This document shows positions 1 through 5,739 of a stretch of 9,629 bases of DNA, piece by piece. Both the position numbers and the translations under genes were made by a program. Below the pieces are notes generated by a model, which ran no database searches, had not been told where the DNA came from, and saw nothing but the letters and a program-made list of their open reading frames with translations. Source of the DNA: Phocaeicola_A sp964580305 (GTDB lineage: Bacteria; Bacteroidota; Bacteroidia; Bacteroidales; Bacteroidaceae); NCBI GenBank assembly GCA_964580305.1, contig CAZOKL010000079.1:1-9629 (forward strand), read 5' to 3'. Every line of letters starts with the position of its first letter. Positions within the stretch are counted from its first letter, which is position 1.

Positions 1-314
1 CCGGTGTTGAGCACGCTCACGGCCTCGATGAGCTTGCCCTGCGGGATGCCGCGTCCGTAGTCACGCACGCTGACACGCAGGCTGTCCTCCACACGGATTT
101 CAATCTTCTTGCCTGCCTGCATCTTGAACTCGTCGATGCTGTTGTCTATGACTTCTTTCAAGAGCACATAGATGCCGTCTTCCGGATAGCTTCCATCGCC
201 CAGCTTGCCTATGTACATGCCGGGACGTGTGCGGACGTGCTCCATGTCGCTCAAATGGCGTATGTTGTCGTCGTTATATTCCACTGTCGACTGTTTTTCT
301 ACTGCTTCTTCCAT
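1..314 (-). CDS. parE: DNA topoisomerase IV subunit B (ParE), N-terminal fragment cut by window edge
   Basis: This is the first 104 residues of a type IIA topoisomerase ATPase subunit, which with ParC uses ATP to decatenate replicated chromosomes in the cytoplasm. The translation starts MEEAVEKQSTVEYNDDNIRH and contains the GHKL ATPase landmarks: RTRPGMYIG (residues 28-36), the EVIDNSIDE block (54-62; E54 is the expected catalytic base and N58 the Mg-binding Asn), and the DYGRGIP box (85-91). The start sequence and the EDGIYVLLKEVIDNS context fit the ParE-type paralogue of Bacteroidota better than GyrB, which usually reads AVRKRPGMYIG and has a different insert after it. The ATG lies only 9 bases after the stop of the upstream GNAT-like gene, so the two are probably co-transcribed. 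The gene continues beyond position 1, so the transducer and TOPRIM domains cannot be seen. Gyrase B is the alternative. Confidence 0.88.
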   Translation of the reverse strand, partial: MEEAVEKQSTVEYNDDNIRHLSDMEHVRTRPGMYIGKLGDGSYPEDGIYVLLKEVIDNSIDEFKMQAGKKIEIRVEDSLRVSVRDYGRGIPQGKLIEAVSVLNT

Positions 315-323
315 GGCATTCGG

Positions 324-1454
324 TTAGATGGTTTTCTTATAAGCTCTGCGGCGTTTGTGCCTGATGTGTTCAAAATAGCCCCACTGGCGTTGCACGGCTT
401 CATTGATTTCCAGTTCCGGATTGCTCTCCGCCCACTTGTAGCCTTTTTCGTTATAGATGCGGATAAGGTCGGAGAAGAGCAGCCCGTTGACACCCTTGTT
501 CTGATATTCCGGCTTCACGGCAATGAGCAGCAAGTCGAGCACGTCGGGATGTTTCAGGAAGAGGGCTTTCAGCATGTGCACCCACCCGAAGGGGAGCATC
601 TTTCCTTTGGCCTTCTGCAAGGCACGTGAAAGGGAAGGCATCGTCACGCCCACGGCAATGAGTTCGTCATGACTGTCGATGACGAGGGTCACCATGTCGA
701 GGTCGAGGATAGGCAGGTACATCTTCACATACTGGTCTATCTGTCCCTGGCTCAACGGTGAGTACCCGTAGAGCGGGGCGTAGGCTTCGTTGACCAGTTC
801 GAATATCTTCTGCCCATATTCGCGGGCTATCTTTTTGCTCGACTTGTATTTCTTGATGCGCAGCCCGTATTTCTGCTGCACCAGGGCAGAGATGCGCTTG
901 TGCTTTTCGGGTTCCTCTTTGGGGATTCGTATCTTATATTCCACCCAGTCGGCATCCTTCTCCAGTCCGTAAGCCTCCAGGTGTGCGGCATAGTAGGGAT
1001 AATTGTAGATGGTTGCCATCGTGCCCAACTGGTCGAACCCTTCGATAAGCGTGCCCTCGGCATCCATGTCGGTAAATCCCAACGGGCCGTTCATGCTGTT
1101 CATGCCGCGTGTACGTCCCCAATCCTCCACCGTGCGGAGCAGGGCTGCCGACACCTCAAGGTCGTCAATGAAGTCAATCCATCCGAAGCGCACGTTCTTC
1201 ACGTTCCACTTCTCGTTGGCACGATGGTTGATGATGGCTGCCACACGCCCCACGAGTTGTCCATCCTTGTAGGCAAGGAAATAGTCGGCTTCGCAAAACT
1301 CAAAGGCAGCATTTTTCTTCGGGCTGAAAGTGCGCAGCATGTCATCAAGTAAGTCGGGCACGGAGTAGGGATTGTTTTTATAGAGTTCGTAGTTGAACCG
1401 GATGAACGTCACCAGTTCCTTGTGGGTCGTTACTTTTTTGATTGCTATAGCCAT
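324..1454 (-). CDS. GNAT-like N-acyltransferase family protein (YghO-like), 376 aa
   Basis: A cytoplasmic protein with no signal peptide or membrane segment. The N-terminal half has a GNAT-like core: residues 56-75 (ADYFLAYKDGQLVGRVAAII), FGWIDFIDD (90-98) and VEDWGRTRGMNSMNGPLGFT (109-128). The C-terminal half has a second GNAT-like signature, LLLIAVKPEYQNKGVNGLLF (308-327), in which QNKGVNG resembles the acetyl-CoA pyrophosphate-binding motif (Q/R-x-x-G-x-G/A). The protein may therefore be a tandem or extended GNAT fold. It resembles large uncharacterised acyltransferases common in Bacteroidota and related to E. coli YghO; I cannot name a substrate. The tail (364-374) is strongly basic (RHKRRRAYKK) and could bind nucleic acid or anionic lipid, which is only inference. 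The chosen ATG follows an A-rich stretch and sits 33 bases from a TATCTTTG -7 element. parE follows after 9 bases. Confidence 0.8.
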   Translation of the reverse strand: MAIAIKKVTTHKELVTFIRFNYELYKNNPYSVPDLLDDMLRTFSPKKNAAFEFCEADYFLAYKDGQLVGRVAAIINHRANEKWNVKNVRFGWIDFIDDLEVSAALLRTVEDWGRTRGMNSMNGPLGFTDMDAEGTLIEGFDQLGTMATIYNYPYYAAHLEAYGLEKDADWVEYKIRIPKEEPEKHKRISALVQQKYGLRIKKYKSSKKIAREYGQKIFELVNEAYAPLYGYSPLSQGQIDQYVKMYLPILDLDMVTLVIDSHDELIAVGVTMPSLSRALQKAKGKMLPFGWVHMLKALFLKHPDVLDLLLIAVKPEYQNKGVNGLLFSDLIRIYNEKGYKWAESNPELEINEAVQRQWGYFEHIRHKRRRAYKKTI

Positions 1455-1487
1455 TCTTCTTTATTCTTTCACAAGCATTTTAATATG

Positions 1488-1495
1488 CAAAGATA
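1488..1495 (-). promoter_or_regulatory. Bacteroidota -7 promoter element (TATCTTTG) for the GNAT-parE pair
   Basis: Read on the minus strand, this is an exact match to the TAnnTTTG element recognised by the primary sigma factor of Bacteroides. It lies in the 52-base gap before the GNAT-like ATG and predicts a short leader of about 25-30 bases. No convincing -33 TTTG is seen about 19 bases upstream, where the sequence already belongs to the methyltransferase gene's end. Confidence 0.5.
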
Positions 1496-1506
1496 ATGAA
1501 TCCGCC

Positions 1507-2727
1507 CTATTGTCTGTCAGTTTGTACAGAAGAATTAGAAGCTTTTTTGCATTTGACAATGACCTTTCGCCCGTCGGCCAGCGTGGTGGCAAAAAGGTAT
1601 GTGTCACCGCCTTCACGCAGGCGGAGCCGTTTGCGCAACTCGGCCACCGAAGCAGGAAAGTTGCGCACCGTCAGGTTGGCGCGTTCCAGCGAGGAGGTGA
1701 GCGCCTTCAGCTCTTTCTTTCCAAACGTGCAGACGGACTCCACGGCAAAGGTGCGCCCCGGGAAGTCAGGAACCAACATGTCCGATGTGTACAGATGGCT
1801 GTTCGGGTGCAACTTCTCCATATCATAGCGGACAGCAGGCAGACGGAAAGCACCTGCCTTCAACAGCGAAGCGCCCGGCTCGTAAAGATAGGCCCGGACT
1901 TCAGGCGTGAAGCGGCATTCGGCTTCACGTTCTTCGCCGGCCGTGAAACGGAAGCAGGAGGTCGCTCCATGCGTGAGGTTGACACAACTGAACGCAGCCT
2001 GTCCGCTCACGGCCGGGCGACGGAGCAGGAGCAGCAACTCCTTGCATTCGCCCTGCACCGAGATGACGAACACCTGCTCCACGGAGGGGAGGTCGTGCAA
2101 TGCCTGTGCGATGTCCAGCATGGGTGAGAGCTTCACGCACACGCACGCCCCTTTCTGCAAGAGCAGCGGGAGGAGCGACGTCACGTCGGGCGTGCAGTCG
2201 GCAATGGCCACCGTGCGGCTGCCGTGGCTGTCGCGGCGTGCGGGGTCAAGATAAATCATGTCGGCAGGCGCCATCGTCCGCAGATAGTCTTCTGCCTCGG
2301 CCCGGCACACCTCCACATGCGGGCATCCCAGCAGAGGGAAGTTGTGCCGTGCCAGGTCGCACAGGGCCGCGTCACGCTCCACATAGACAGCCTGCCGGAA
2401 GCCACGTGCCAGATAGGAGCAGTCCACCCCGAAACCGCCCGTGAGGTCGACCATCGAATCGCCCGTGCCCAACACCCCGGCCTTGAACAGTGCCGTGGCC
2501 TCTGACGAGCATTGCTCCATCGAGAGGTGCGCCGGATAGACAATGCCCTCCGTCGCCGCCCAGCGGGGCAACTTGTGCCGCGCTGCCTGCCAGCCGGCAA
2601 TCTGTTGCAGAGCAAAGGGAAGGTCGATGCCGGGATGCCGCGCCGCTTGCAGTGCCAGCGCATGCACGTCGTCCGTGCGATGACGGCGGATGAAATCGAG
2701 CGTTTCGGGTGACAGTTTCGTGTTCAT
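1507..2727 (-). CDS. Class I SAM-dependent methyltransferase, PG_1098 / THUMP-like family, 406 aa
   Basis: A cytoplasmic Rossmann-fold methyltransferase, probably acting on RNA, with an unknown target. Motif I is MVDLTGGFGVD (residues 92-102). The acidic end of strand 2 is VYVERD (114-119), and the catalytic-loop motif is IYLDPARRD (158-166), a DPPY-like variant seen in RNA methyltransferases. The N-terminal ~85 residues are helical and the C-terminal region (about 310-395, including FPASVAELRKRLRLREGG at 357-374) matches the THUMP-like/PG_1098 C-terminal domain. Total length fits the family. An in-frame TTG-led extension of 14 residues exists upstream, but the internal ATG at 2727 was chosen because family members begin near it and because the TACATTTG promoter element at 2758-2765 overlaps the extended start. 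The gene is GC-rich. The last ~10 residues (SNSSVQTDRQ) are a polar, probably disordered tail. Confidence 0.85.
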   Translation of the reverse strand: MNTKLSPETLDFIRRHRTDDVHALALQAARHPGIDLPFALQQIAGWQAARHKLPRWAATEGIVYPAHLSMEQCSSEATALFKAGVLGTGDSMVDLTGGFGVDCSYLARGFRQAVYVERDAALCDLARHNFPLLGCPHVEVCRAEAEDYLRTMAPADMIYLDPARRDSHGSRTVAIADCTPDVTSLLPLLLQKGACVCVKLSPMLDIAQALHDLPSVEQVFVISVQGECKELLLLLRRPAVSGQAAFSCVNLTHGATSCFRFTAGEEREAECRFTPEVRAYLYEPGASLLKAGAFRLPAVRYDMEKLHPNSHLYTSDMLVPDFPGRTFAVESVCTFGKKELKALTSSLERANLTVRNFPASVAELRKRLRLREGGDTYLFATTLADGRKVIVKCKKASNSSVQTDRQ

Positions 2728-2757
2728 TGAATGGGGCTGATAAGAACGTTTGTTTTG

Positions 2758-2765
2758 CAAATGTA
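2758..2765 (-). promoter_or_regulatory. Bacteroidota -7 promoter element (TACATTTG) for the methyltransferase gene
   Basis: On the minus strand this matches TAnnTTTG exactly and lies 30 bases before the chosen ATG (2727), so a start a few bases downstream gives a leader of roughly 20-25 bases. The -33 region is poor (GAAA at the expected distance). Confidence 0.5.
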
Positions 2766-2794
2766 GCAATTTTGAGCCGGCACATTTCTGCCGC

Positions 2795-2816
2795 GGAGAT
2801 AAATTTTCTTACCTCC
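2795..2816. repeat. 22-base inverted repeat, possible stem-loop
   Basis: Arms GGAGATAA (2795-2802) and TTACCTCC (2809-2816) are separated by six bases. On the plus strand one pair is mismatched. As minus-strand RNA that position becomes a G-U pair, giving an uninterrupted 8-bp stem. It lies 29 bases upstream of the methyltransferase -7 element, so it is not in that transcript. It could be a binding site or chance. Confidence 0.35.
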
Positions 2817-2845
2817 TTCCCTGCCCTTCATCCGGCTCATGGACA

Positions 2846-2908
2846 GAAAGGAGGGCGGGCACGGGCGGAGTGGAGTCCGCGGTCGGGCGGAAAGGAGGGT
2901 AAGCACGG
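2846..2908. repeat. Imperfect direct repeat, two 19-base copies 44 bases apart
   Basis: Copies at 2846-2864 and 2890-2908 share GAAAGGAGGG, then three differing bases, then GCACGG: 16 of 19 positions match. Between them is a short GCGGA/TCCGC hairpin (2865-2880). This GC-rich purine-biased block belongs to no gene. Confidence 0.5.
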
Positions 2909-2962
2909 ACGCAACATAGACCTCGCACAGACTTCCTTGGAAAGTGCTGTTTCTGTGAAGAT

Positions 2963-2979
2963 AAGCCTGCGGCAGGCTT
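2963..2979. repeat. Perfect inverted repeat overlapping YqaE -33 region
   Basis: Arms AAGCCTGC (2963-2970) and GCAGGCTT (2972-2979) flank a single central base. The right arm runs into the CTTG that would serve as the -33 box of the YqaE promoter, so the repeat is placed where a repressor or activator dimer could act. A short hairpin is the alternative. Confidence 0.45.
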
Positions 2980-3008
2980 GCAATGCCGGAGGATTTAGCG
3001 TATATTTG
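2977..3008 (+). promoter_or_regulatory. Bacteroidota promoter for the YqaE-like gene
   Basis: TATATTTG at 3001-3008 is an exact TAnnTTTG -7 element. CTTG at 2977-2980, 20 bases upstream, is one base off the TTTG -33 consensus. Transcription would start near 3014, giving an A-rich leader of about 30 bases before the ATG at 3046. Confidence 0.55.
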
Positions 3009-3045
3009 TGATTCGGAATTTTATCAACATCAAAACAAACATGCC

Positions 3046-3204
3046 ATGTCTGTGTTAAGAGTTCTCCTCGCTATCATCTTTCCGCCCCTTGCCGTCATCG
3101 ACAGAGGTTGCGGTTCGTTCCTCATCGTGCTCATCCTGACCACCTGCGGGTGGGTGCCCGGTGTAATAGGTGCGCTGGTGATACTGAACAGGAGGGCGGA
3201 GTGA
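3046..3204 (+). CDS. YqaE/Pmp3 family small membrane protein, 52 aa
   Basis: A two-helix hydrophobic peptide of the Pmp3/YqaE (UPF0057) family. Members sit in the cytoplasmic membrane and in yeast and plants affect membrane potential and salt tolerance; the bacterial role is poorly known. Helix 1 (about 4-18) contains the hallmark LLAIIFPPLAV. A short turn IDRGCG follows, then helix 2 (about 24-47) with WVPGVIGALVIL. The usual family motif is W-x-P-G-x-I-H-A, and here Gly replaces the His. Length is exactly typical. The open frame extends 21 codons upstream, but that part is polar, unlike the family, and would start upstream of the predicted promoter, so the ATG at 3046 is preferred. It stands alone: its promoter is just upstream and the next gene begins about 100 bases later. 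Confidence 0.88.
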   Translation: MSVLRVLLAIIFPPLAVIDRGCGSFLIVLILTTCGWVPGVIGALVILNRRAE

Positions 3205-3278
3205 ACATCGCCTCACCCTGCCGGTTTAAATAAGTTTAAAGCCACAGGGATGCCACCTGCGTGATGCCGGAATTTGTG

Positions 3279-3286
3279 TATTTTCG
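3279..3286 (+). promoter_or_regulatory. Weak -7-like element (TATTTTCG) before the membrane/kinase fusion gene
   Basis: One mismatch to TAnnTTTG, 20 bases before the ATG at 3306, with no clear -33 box. Upstream, at 3224-3240, GTTTAAA occurs twice, three bases apart, each copy containing the palindrome TTTAAA. The promoter assignment is tentative, and read-through from the YqaE gene is possible. Confidence 0.25.
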
Positions 3287-3305
3287 CGCGGCTAAAAATG
3301 AATCT

Positions 3306-4649
3306 ATGATGAATGTGAAGAGAAGCAAAGCTGAGTGGATGCGCCGCTATGTCAGCTTTATGTTTATTCTTTTTGTGATAGCTTTCGGCACTTCGTTATC
3401 CATCCGGGCCAATCTCGGCTCATCGCCCATCTCCGCTCCACCCTACATCTTGTCGCTCATCCCGGGCATGCGGCTGTCAATGGGACAACTGACCATCTGC
3501 ATGCACGTGTTTTTCATCCTGATTCAAATGCTGCTGTTGCGACGTGACTTCGAGAAGCGTCAGTATGCCCAGATTCTCGTGTCTTTCCTCTTCGGATTCT
3601 ACACCGACCTGACGATGTGGATGACGGGCTTTCTGCAAGTTCCGTTCGACATGAATCCCATGATAGGCTATCCGCTGCGCTTCATCGAGCTACTTGTCGG
3701 AGGCTGCATCCTGGCTTTCGGCGTCGCCTGCGAGGTGCGTTGCGACTCCTTGATGCTGGCCGGTGAAGGACTCCCGTTGGCCATTTCCAGATTTTTCAAA
3801 CGCGATTTCGGCAAGATGAAAATATGCTCTGACACATCGCTGGTGTGCATCGGCACGATTTTCATGTTCATCTATTTTGGTGGCTGGAGCTGGAAGATGG
3901 TGGGCGTGGGCACATTTGTGTCCATGTTCTACGTGGGCTTCATGGTTCGCATGTTCGCCCCGCACATTTTGTGGCTGGACAACATTTTCATCCCCAAGAA
4001 TGAACGTCAGCCCGCCACAGTGCAGACTGCCGGCGACGAGTGGGCAGGCCATCGCATCATCACCATCGCCCGCATGTACGGAAGCGGAGGCAACGCCGTG
4101 GGCGAAGAAGTGGCCCGCCGGTTGGGTTGCCCCTGTTACAACCGCCAGATTATTGACCAAACAGCCCAGCAAATGAGCTACTCCGCAGAGTTTGTGGCCG
4201 AAAACGAACAGAACATCTCCACAGCCCGGCTGTGGGAGTTAATCTATGCCGACAGCGGCATTCCTGCCTCAATGAATCCCTCGAAAGAAGACGCCATCTA
4301 TGTGAGTGAGAGCCGCACCATCCGCGGACTGGCACACAACGGCCCTTGCGTAATCATCGGGAGGTTGGGCAACTGGATTCTCCGTGACGACCCGCATGTG
4401 CTCCGCGTGTTCATCAGGTCGGGCCGCGACTTTGCCGTCAGACAAATCGTCGACAAGTTCCACCTTTCAGAGGAGGAAGCCGCCAAGAAAATCGAGCGGG
4501 TGAATACCGGGCGGGCAAATCATTATTGGAAATACACCGGCAAGCAATGGGCCGACATCCGCGGCTATGACTTGATTATCAACACGGAGTGCACCGGCAT
4601 TGACGGTGCCGTGGACATGATTCTGCATGCCGCCCGACACGTAAAATAA
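3306..4649 (+). CDS. YczE/YitT-like (DUF6198-type) membrane domain fused to cytidylate-kinase-like domain, 447 aa
   Basis: Two parts. Residues ~14-216 are an integral membrane domain of the YczE/YyaS/YitT type: about five hydrophobic helices with the family-like segments ANLGSSPISAPPYILS (35-50), LVSFLFGFYTDLTMWM (91-106) and LAGEGLPLAIS (151-161). After a polar linker (~229-247), residues 249-444 match the cytidylate-kinase-like family (Cytidylate_kin2): IITIARMYGSGGNAVGEEVA (251-270) as the nucleotide loop, CYNRQIID (277-284), CVIIGRLGNWILRD (348-361), and the lid-like ERVNTGRANHYWKYTGKQW (397-415) followed by YDLIINT (421-427). The kinase part would face the cytoplasm. The P-loop position normally held by Lys is Glu267. 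The substrate is unknown: the family is named by likeness to CMP kinase, not by proven activity. ATG 3306 (MMNVK) was chosen over a start 15 codons earlier that overlaps the promoter-like region; 3309 is equally possible. Confidence 0.82.
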   Translation: MMNVKRSKAEWMRRYVSFMFILFVIAFGTSLSIRANLGSSPISAPPYILSLIPGMRLSMGQLTICMHVFFILIQMLLLRRDFEKRQYAQILVSFLFGFYTDLTMWMTGFLQVPFDMNPMIGYPLRFIELLVGGCILAFGVACEVRCDSLMLAGEGLPLAISRFFKRDFGKMKICSDTSLVCIGTIFMFIYFGGWSWKMVGVGTFVSMFYVGFMVRMFAPHILWLDNIFIPKNERQPATVQTAGDEWAGHRIITIARMYGSGGNAVGEEVARRLGCPCYNRQIIDQTAQQMSYSAEFVAENEQNISTARLWELIYADSGIPASMNPSKEDAIYVSESRTIRGLAHNGPCVIIGRLGNWILRDDPHVLRVFIRSGRDFAVRQIVDKFHLSEEEAAKKIERVNTGRANHYWKYTGKQWADIRGYDLIINTECTGIDGAVDMILHAARHVK

Positions 4650-4668
4650 AATAGACAGGGAAATTTTA
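4647..4668. repeat. A/T inverted repeat joining two convergent stop codons
   Basis: TAAAAT (4647-4652) and ATTTTA (4663-4668) are perfect complements around ten bases. The left arm holds the TAA of the kinase fusion and the right arm the TAA (read as TTA) of the epimerase. The stem is only A-T pairs, so it is at best a weak two-way terminator. No stronger terminator is visible in the 16-base gap. Confidence 0.3.
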
Positions 4669-5706
4669 GATGCGCGTGGTGCTTTGGCCATTCTTCTGGC
4701 TGCCGGTATAGTCCAAATACCATTCATAAAAGTGGCGGATGCCTTCCTCGATGGACACCGACGGATGGTAGCCGAAGTCCTCATAGAGGCGTGTCGTGTC
4801 GGCATACGTGCAAAGAACGTCACCCGGCTGCATGTCTGTCAGCTCCATGACGGCTTTCCGTCCGCTGACCTTCTCCAGCACATGGATGAAGTCCATCAGC
4901 TGCACAGGTTCGGAACGTCCGATGTTGTACACGCTGCAGAGCGGCTTCTCCGTCGGCATGCGGTCGACAATTTGCATCACACCCTCCGTGATGTCGTCAA
5001 TGTAGGTAAAATCGCGGCTCATGCGTCCGTAATTGAACACGCGGATGGGCTTGCCTTCAAGGATGGATTTCAGGAAAAGAAAGGGTGCCATGTCTGGCCG
5101 TCCCGCAGGGCCGTAGACGGTGAAGAAACGCAGCCCCACGGTGGTCAGTCCGTAAAGATTGTGGTAGACGTGGGCCATCAGTTCGTCGGCCTTCTTCGTG
5201 GCAGCATAAAGACTCACAGGAGAGTCGGTCACATCGTTTTCGCTATAGGGCACCGTGTTGCCCGAGCCGTAAACGCTGCTTGAACTGGCATAGAGCAGTG
5301 TTTTCACTGCATGGTGGCGGCAACACTCCAGCAGGTTCAGGAAACCGACGACGTTTGAGTCGATGTAGGCGTATGGATTCTCGATGGAGTAGCGCACGCC
5401 GGCTTGTGCCGCCATGTTGACCACCATGTCGAAACCTTCGGAGGCAAACAGGCTGTTCAACCCGATGCGGTCAGTCAGATCAAGTTTCATGAAGCGATAG
5501 TCCGGGCTCAGACTGCTCACCGTCATCTTGCCGTCGCGGATGTCACCCTGCACGATGCCAGTGTCGGCCAGCCGCGCATATTTCAGGCGCGTGTCATAAT
5601 AGGAATTAATACTGTCGAGCCCCACCACACGGTGTTTTCGGGCGAGCAATGCTTTCACAAGATTGGAGCCGATGAAGCCGGCGGCTCCTGTCACAAGAAT
5701 GTTCAT
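4666..5706 (-). CDS. NAD-dependent epimerase, UDP-glucuronate 4-epimerase-like, 346 aa
   Basis: A cytoplasmic extended SDR enzyme that most likely interconverts UDP-glucuronate and UDP-galacturonate. The NAD-binding motif TGAAGFIGS is at residues 6-14. The catalytic set is the SSSSVYG segment (141-147) and the Y-x-x-x-K pair Tyr167/Lys171 in SLYAATKK. Other family landmarks are NMAAQAGVRYSIENP (97-111), which is characteristic of the CapI/LpsL-type uronate epimerases, GLRFFTVYGPAGRPDMA (191-207), RDFTYIDDI (231-239) and PGDV (294-297). The sequence GLDSINSYYDTRLK (29-42) also fits this subgroup. Length is typical. It is the last gene of the four-gene minus-strand operon, 33 bases after the GT39 stop, with no promoter element in that gap. 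Other uses (another UDP-sugar 4-epimerase or a dehydratase) are less likely but cannot be excluded. Confidence 0.87.
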   Translation of the reverse strand: MNILVTGAAGFIGSNLVKALLARKHRVVGLDSINSYYDTRLKYARLADTGIVQGDIRDGKMTVSSLSPDYRFMKLDLTDRIGLNSLFASEGFDMVVNMAAQAGVRYSIENPYAYIDSNVVGFLNLLECCRHHAVKTLLYASSSSVYGSGNTVPYSENDVTDSPVSLYAATKKADELMAHVYHNLYGLTTVGLRFFTVYGPAGRPDMAPFLFLKSILEGKPIRVFNYGRMSRDFTYIDDITEGVMQIVDRMPTEKPLCSVYNIGRSEPVQLMDFIHVLEKVSGRKAVMELTDMQPGDVLCTYADTTRLYEDFGYHPSVSIEEGIRHFYEWYLDYTGSQKNGQSTTRI

Positions 5707-5739
5707 AATGTGTTTGAATCAATTAATTGTCTGACTAAT

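Larger units (their letters stand above)
2728..3045. other. Divergent intergenic region between methyltransferase and YqaE-like gene
   Basis: About 320 bases with no convincing gene. It carries the methyltransferase promoter at the left, a near-perfect stem-loop (2795-2816), a GC-rich purine-biased core with a 19-base direct repeat (2846-2908) and a small GCGGA/TCCGC hairpin (2865-2880), a perfect inverted repeat (2963-2979), and the YqaE promoter at the right. The open frame that crosses it on the plus strand has no family resemblance. Confidence 0.7.

Noticed and set aside
1393..2127. A 244-codon plus-strand open frame
   Set aside because: Antisense to the methyltransferase and the start of the GNAT-like gene; no recognisable domain and low-complexity charged composition.
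2774..2838. GAGCCGG / CCGGCTC complementary pair 51 bases apart
   Set aside because: Only seven bases with a long loop, and not at the edges of any element; probably chance. No transposase or target duplication is nearby.
2709..3011. A 100-codon plus-strand open frame across the divergent intergenic region
   Set aside because: It begins antisense to the methyltransferase start, runs through the repeats, and ends inside the YqaE promoter. No family resemblance and no promoter of its own.
4647..4668. Strong two-way terminator between the convergent genes
   Set aside because: The only symmetry is a six-base A-T stem with no GC core, so a functional intrinsic terminator cannot be claimed. It is listed only as a repeat.
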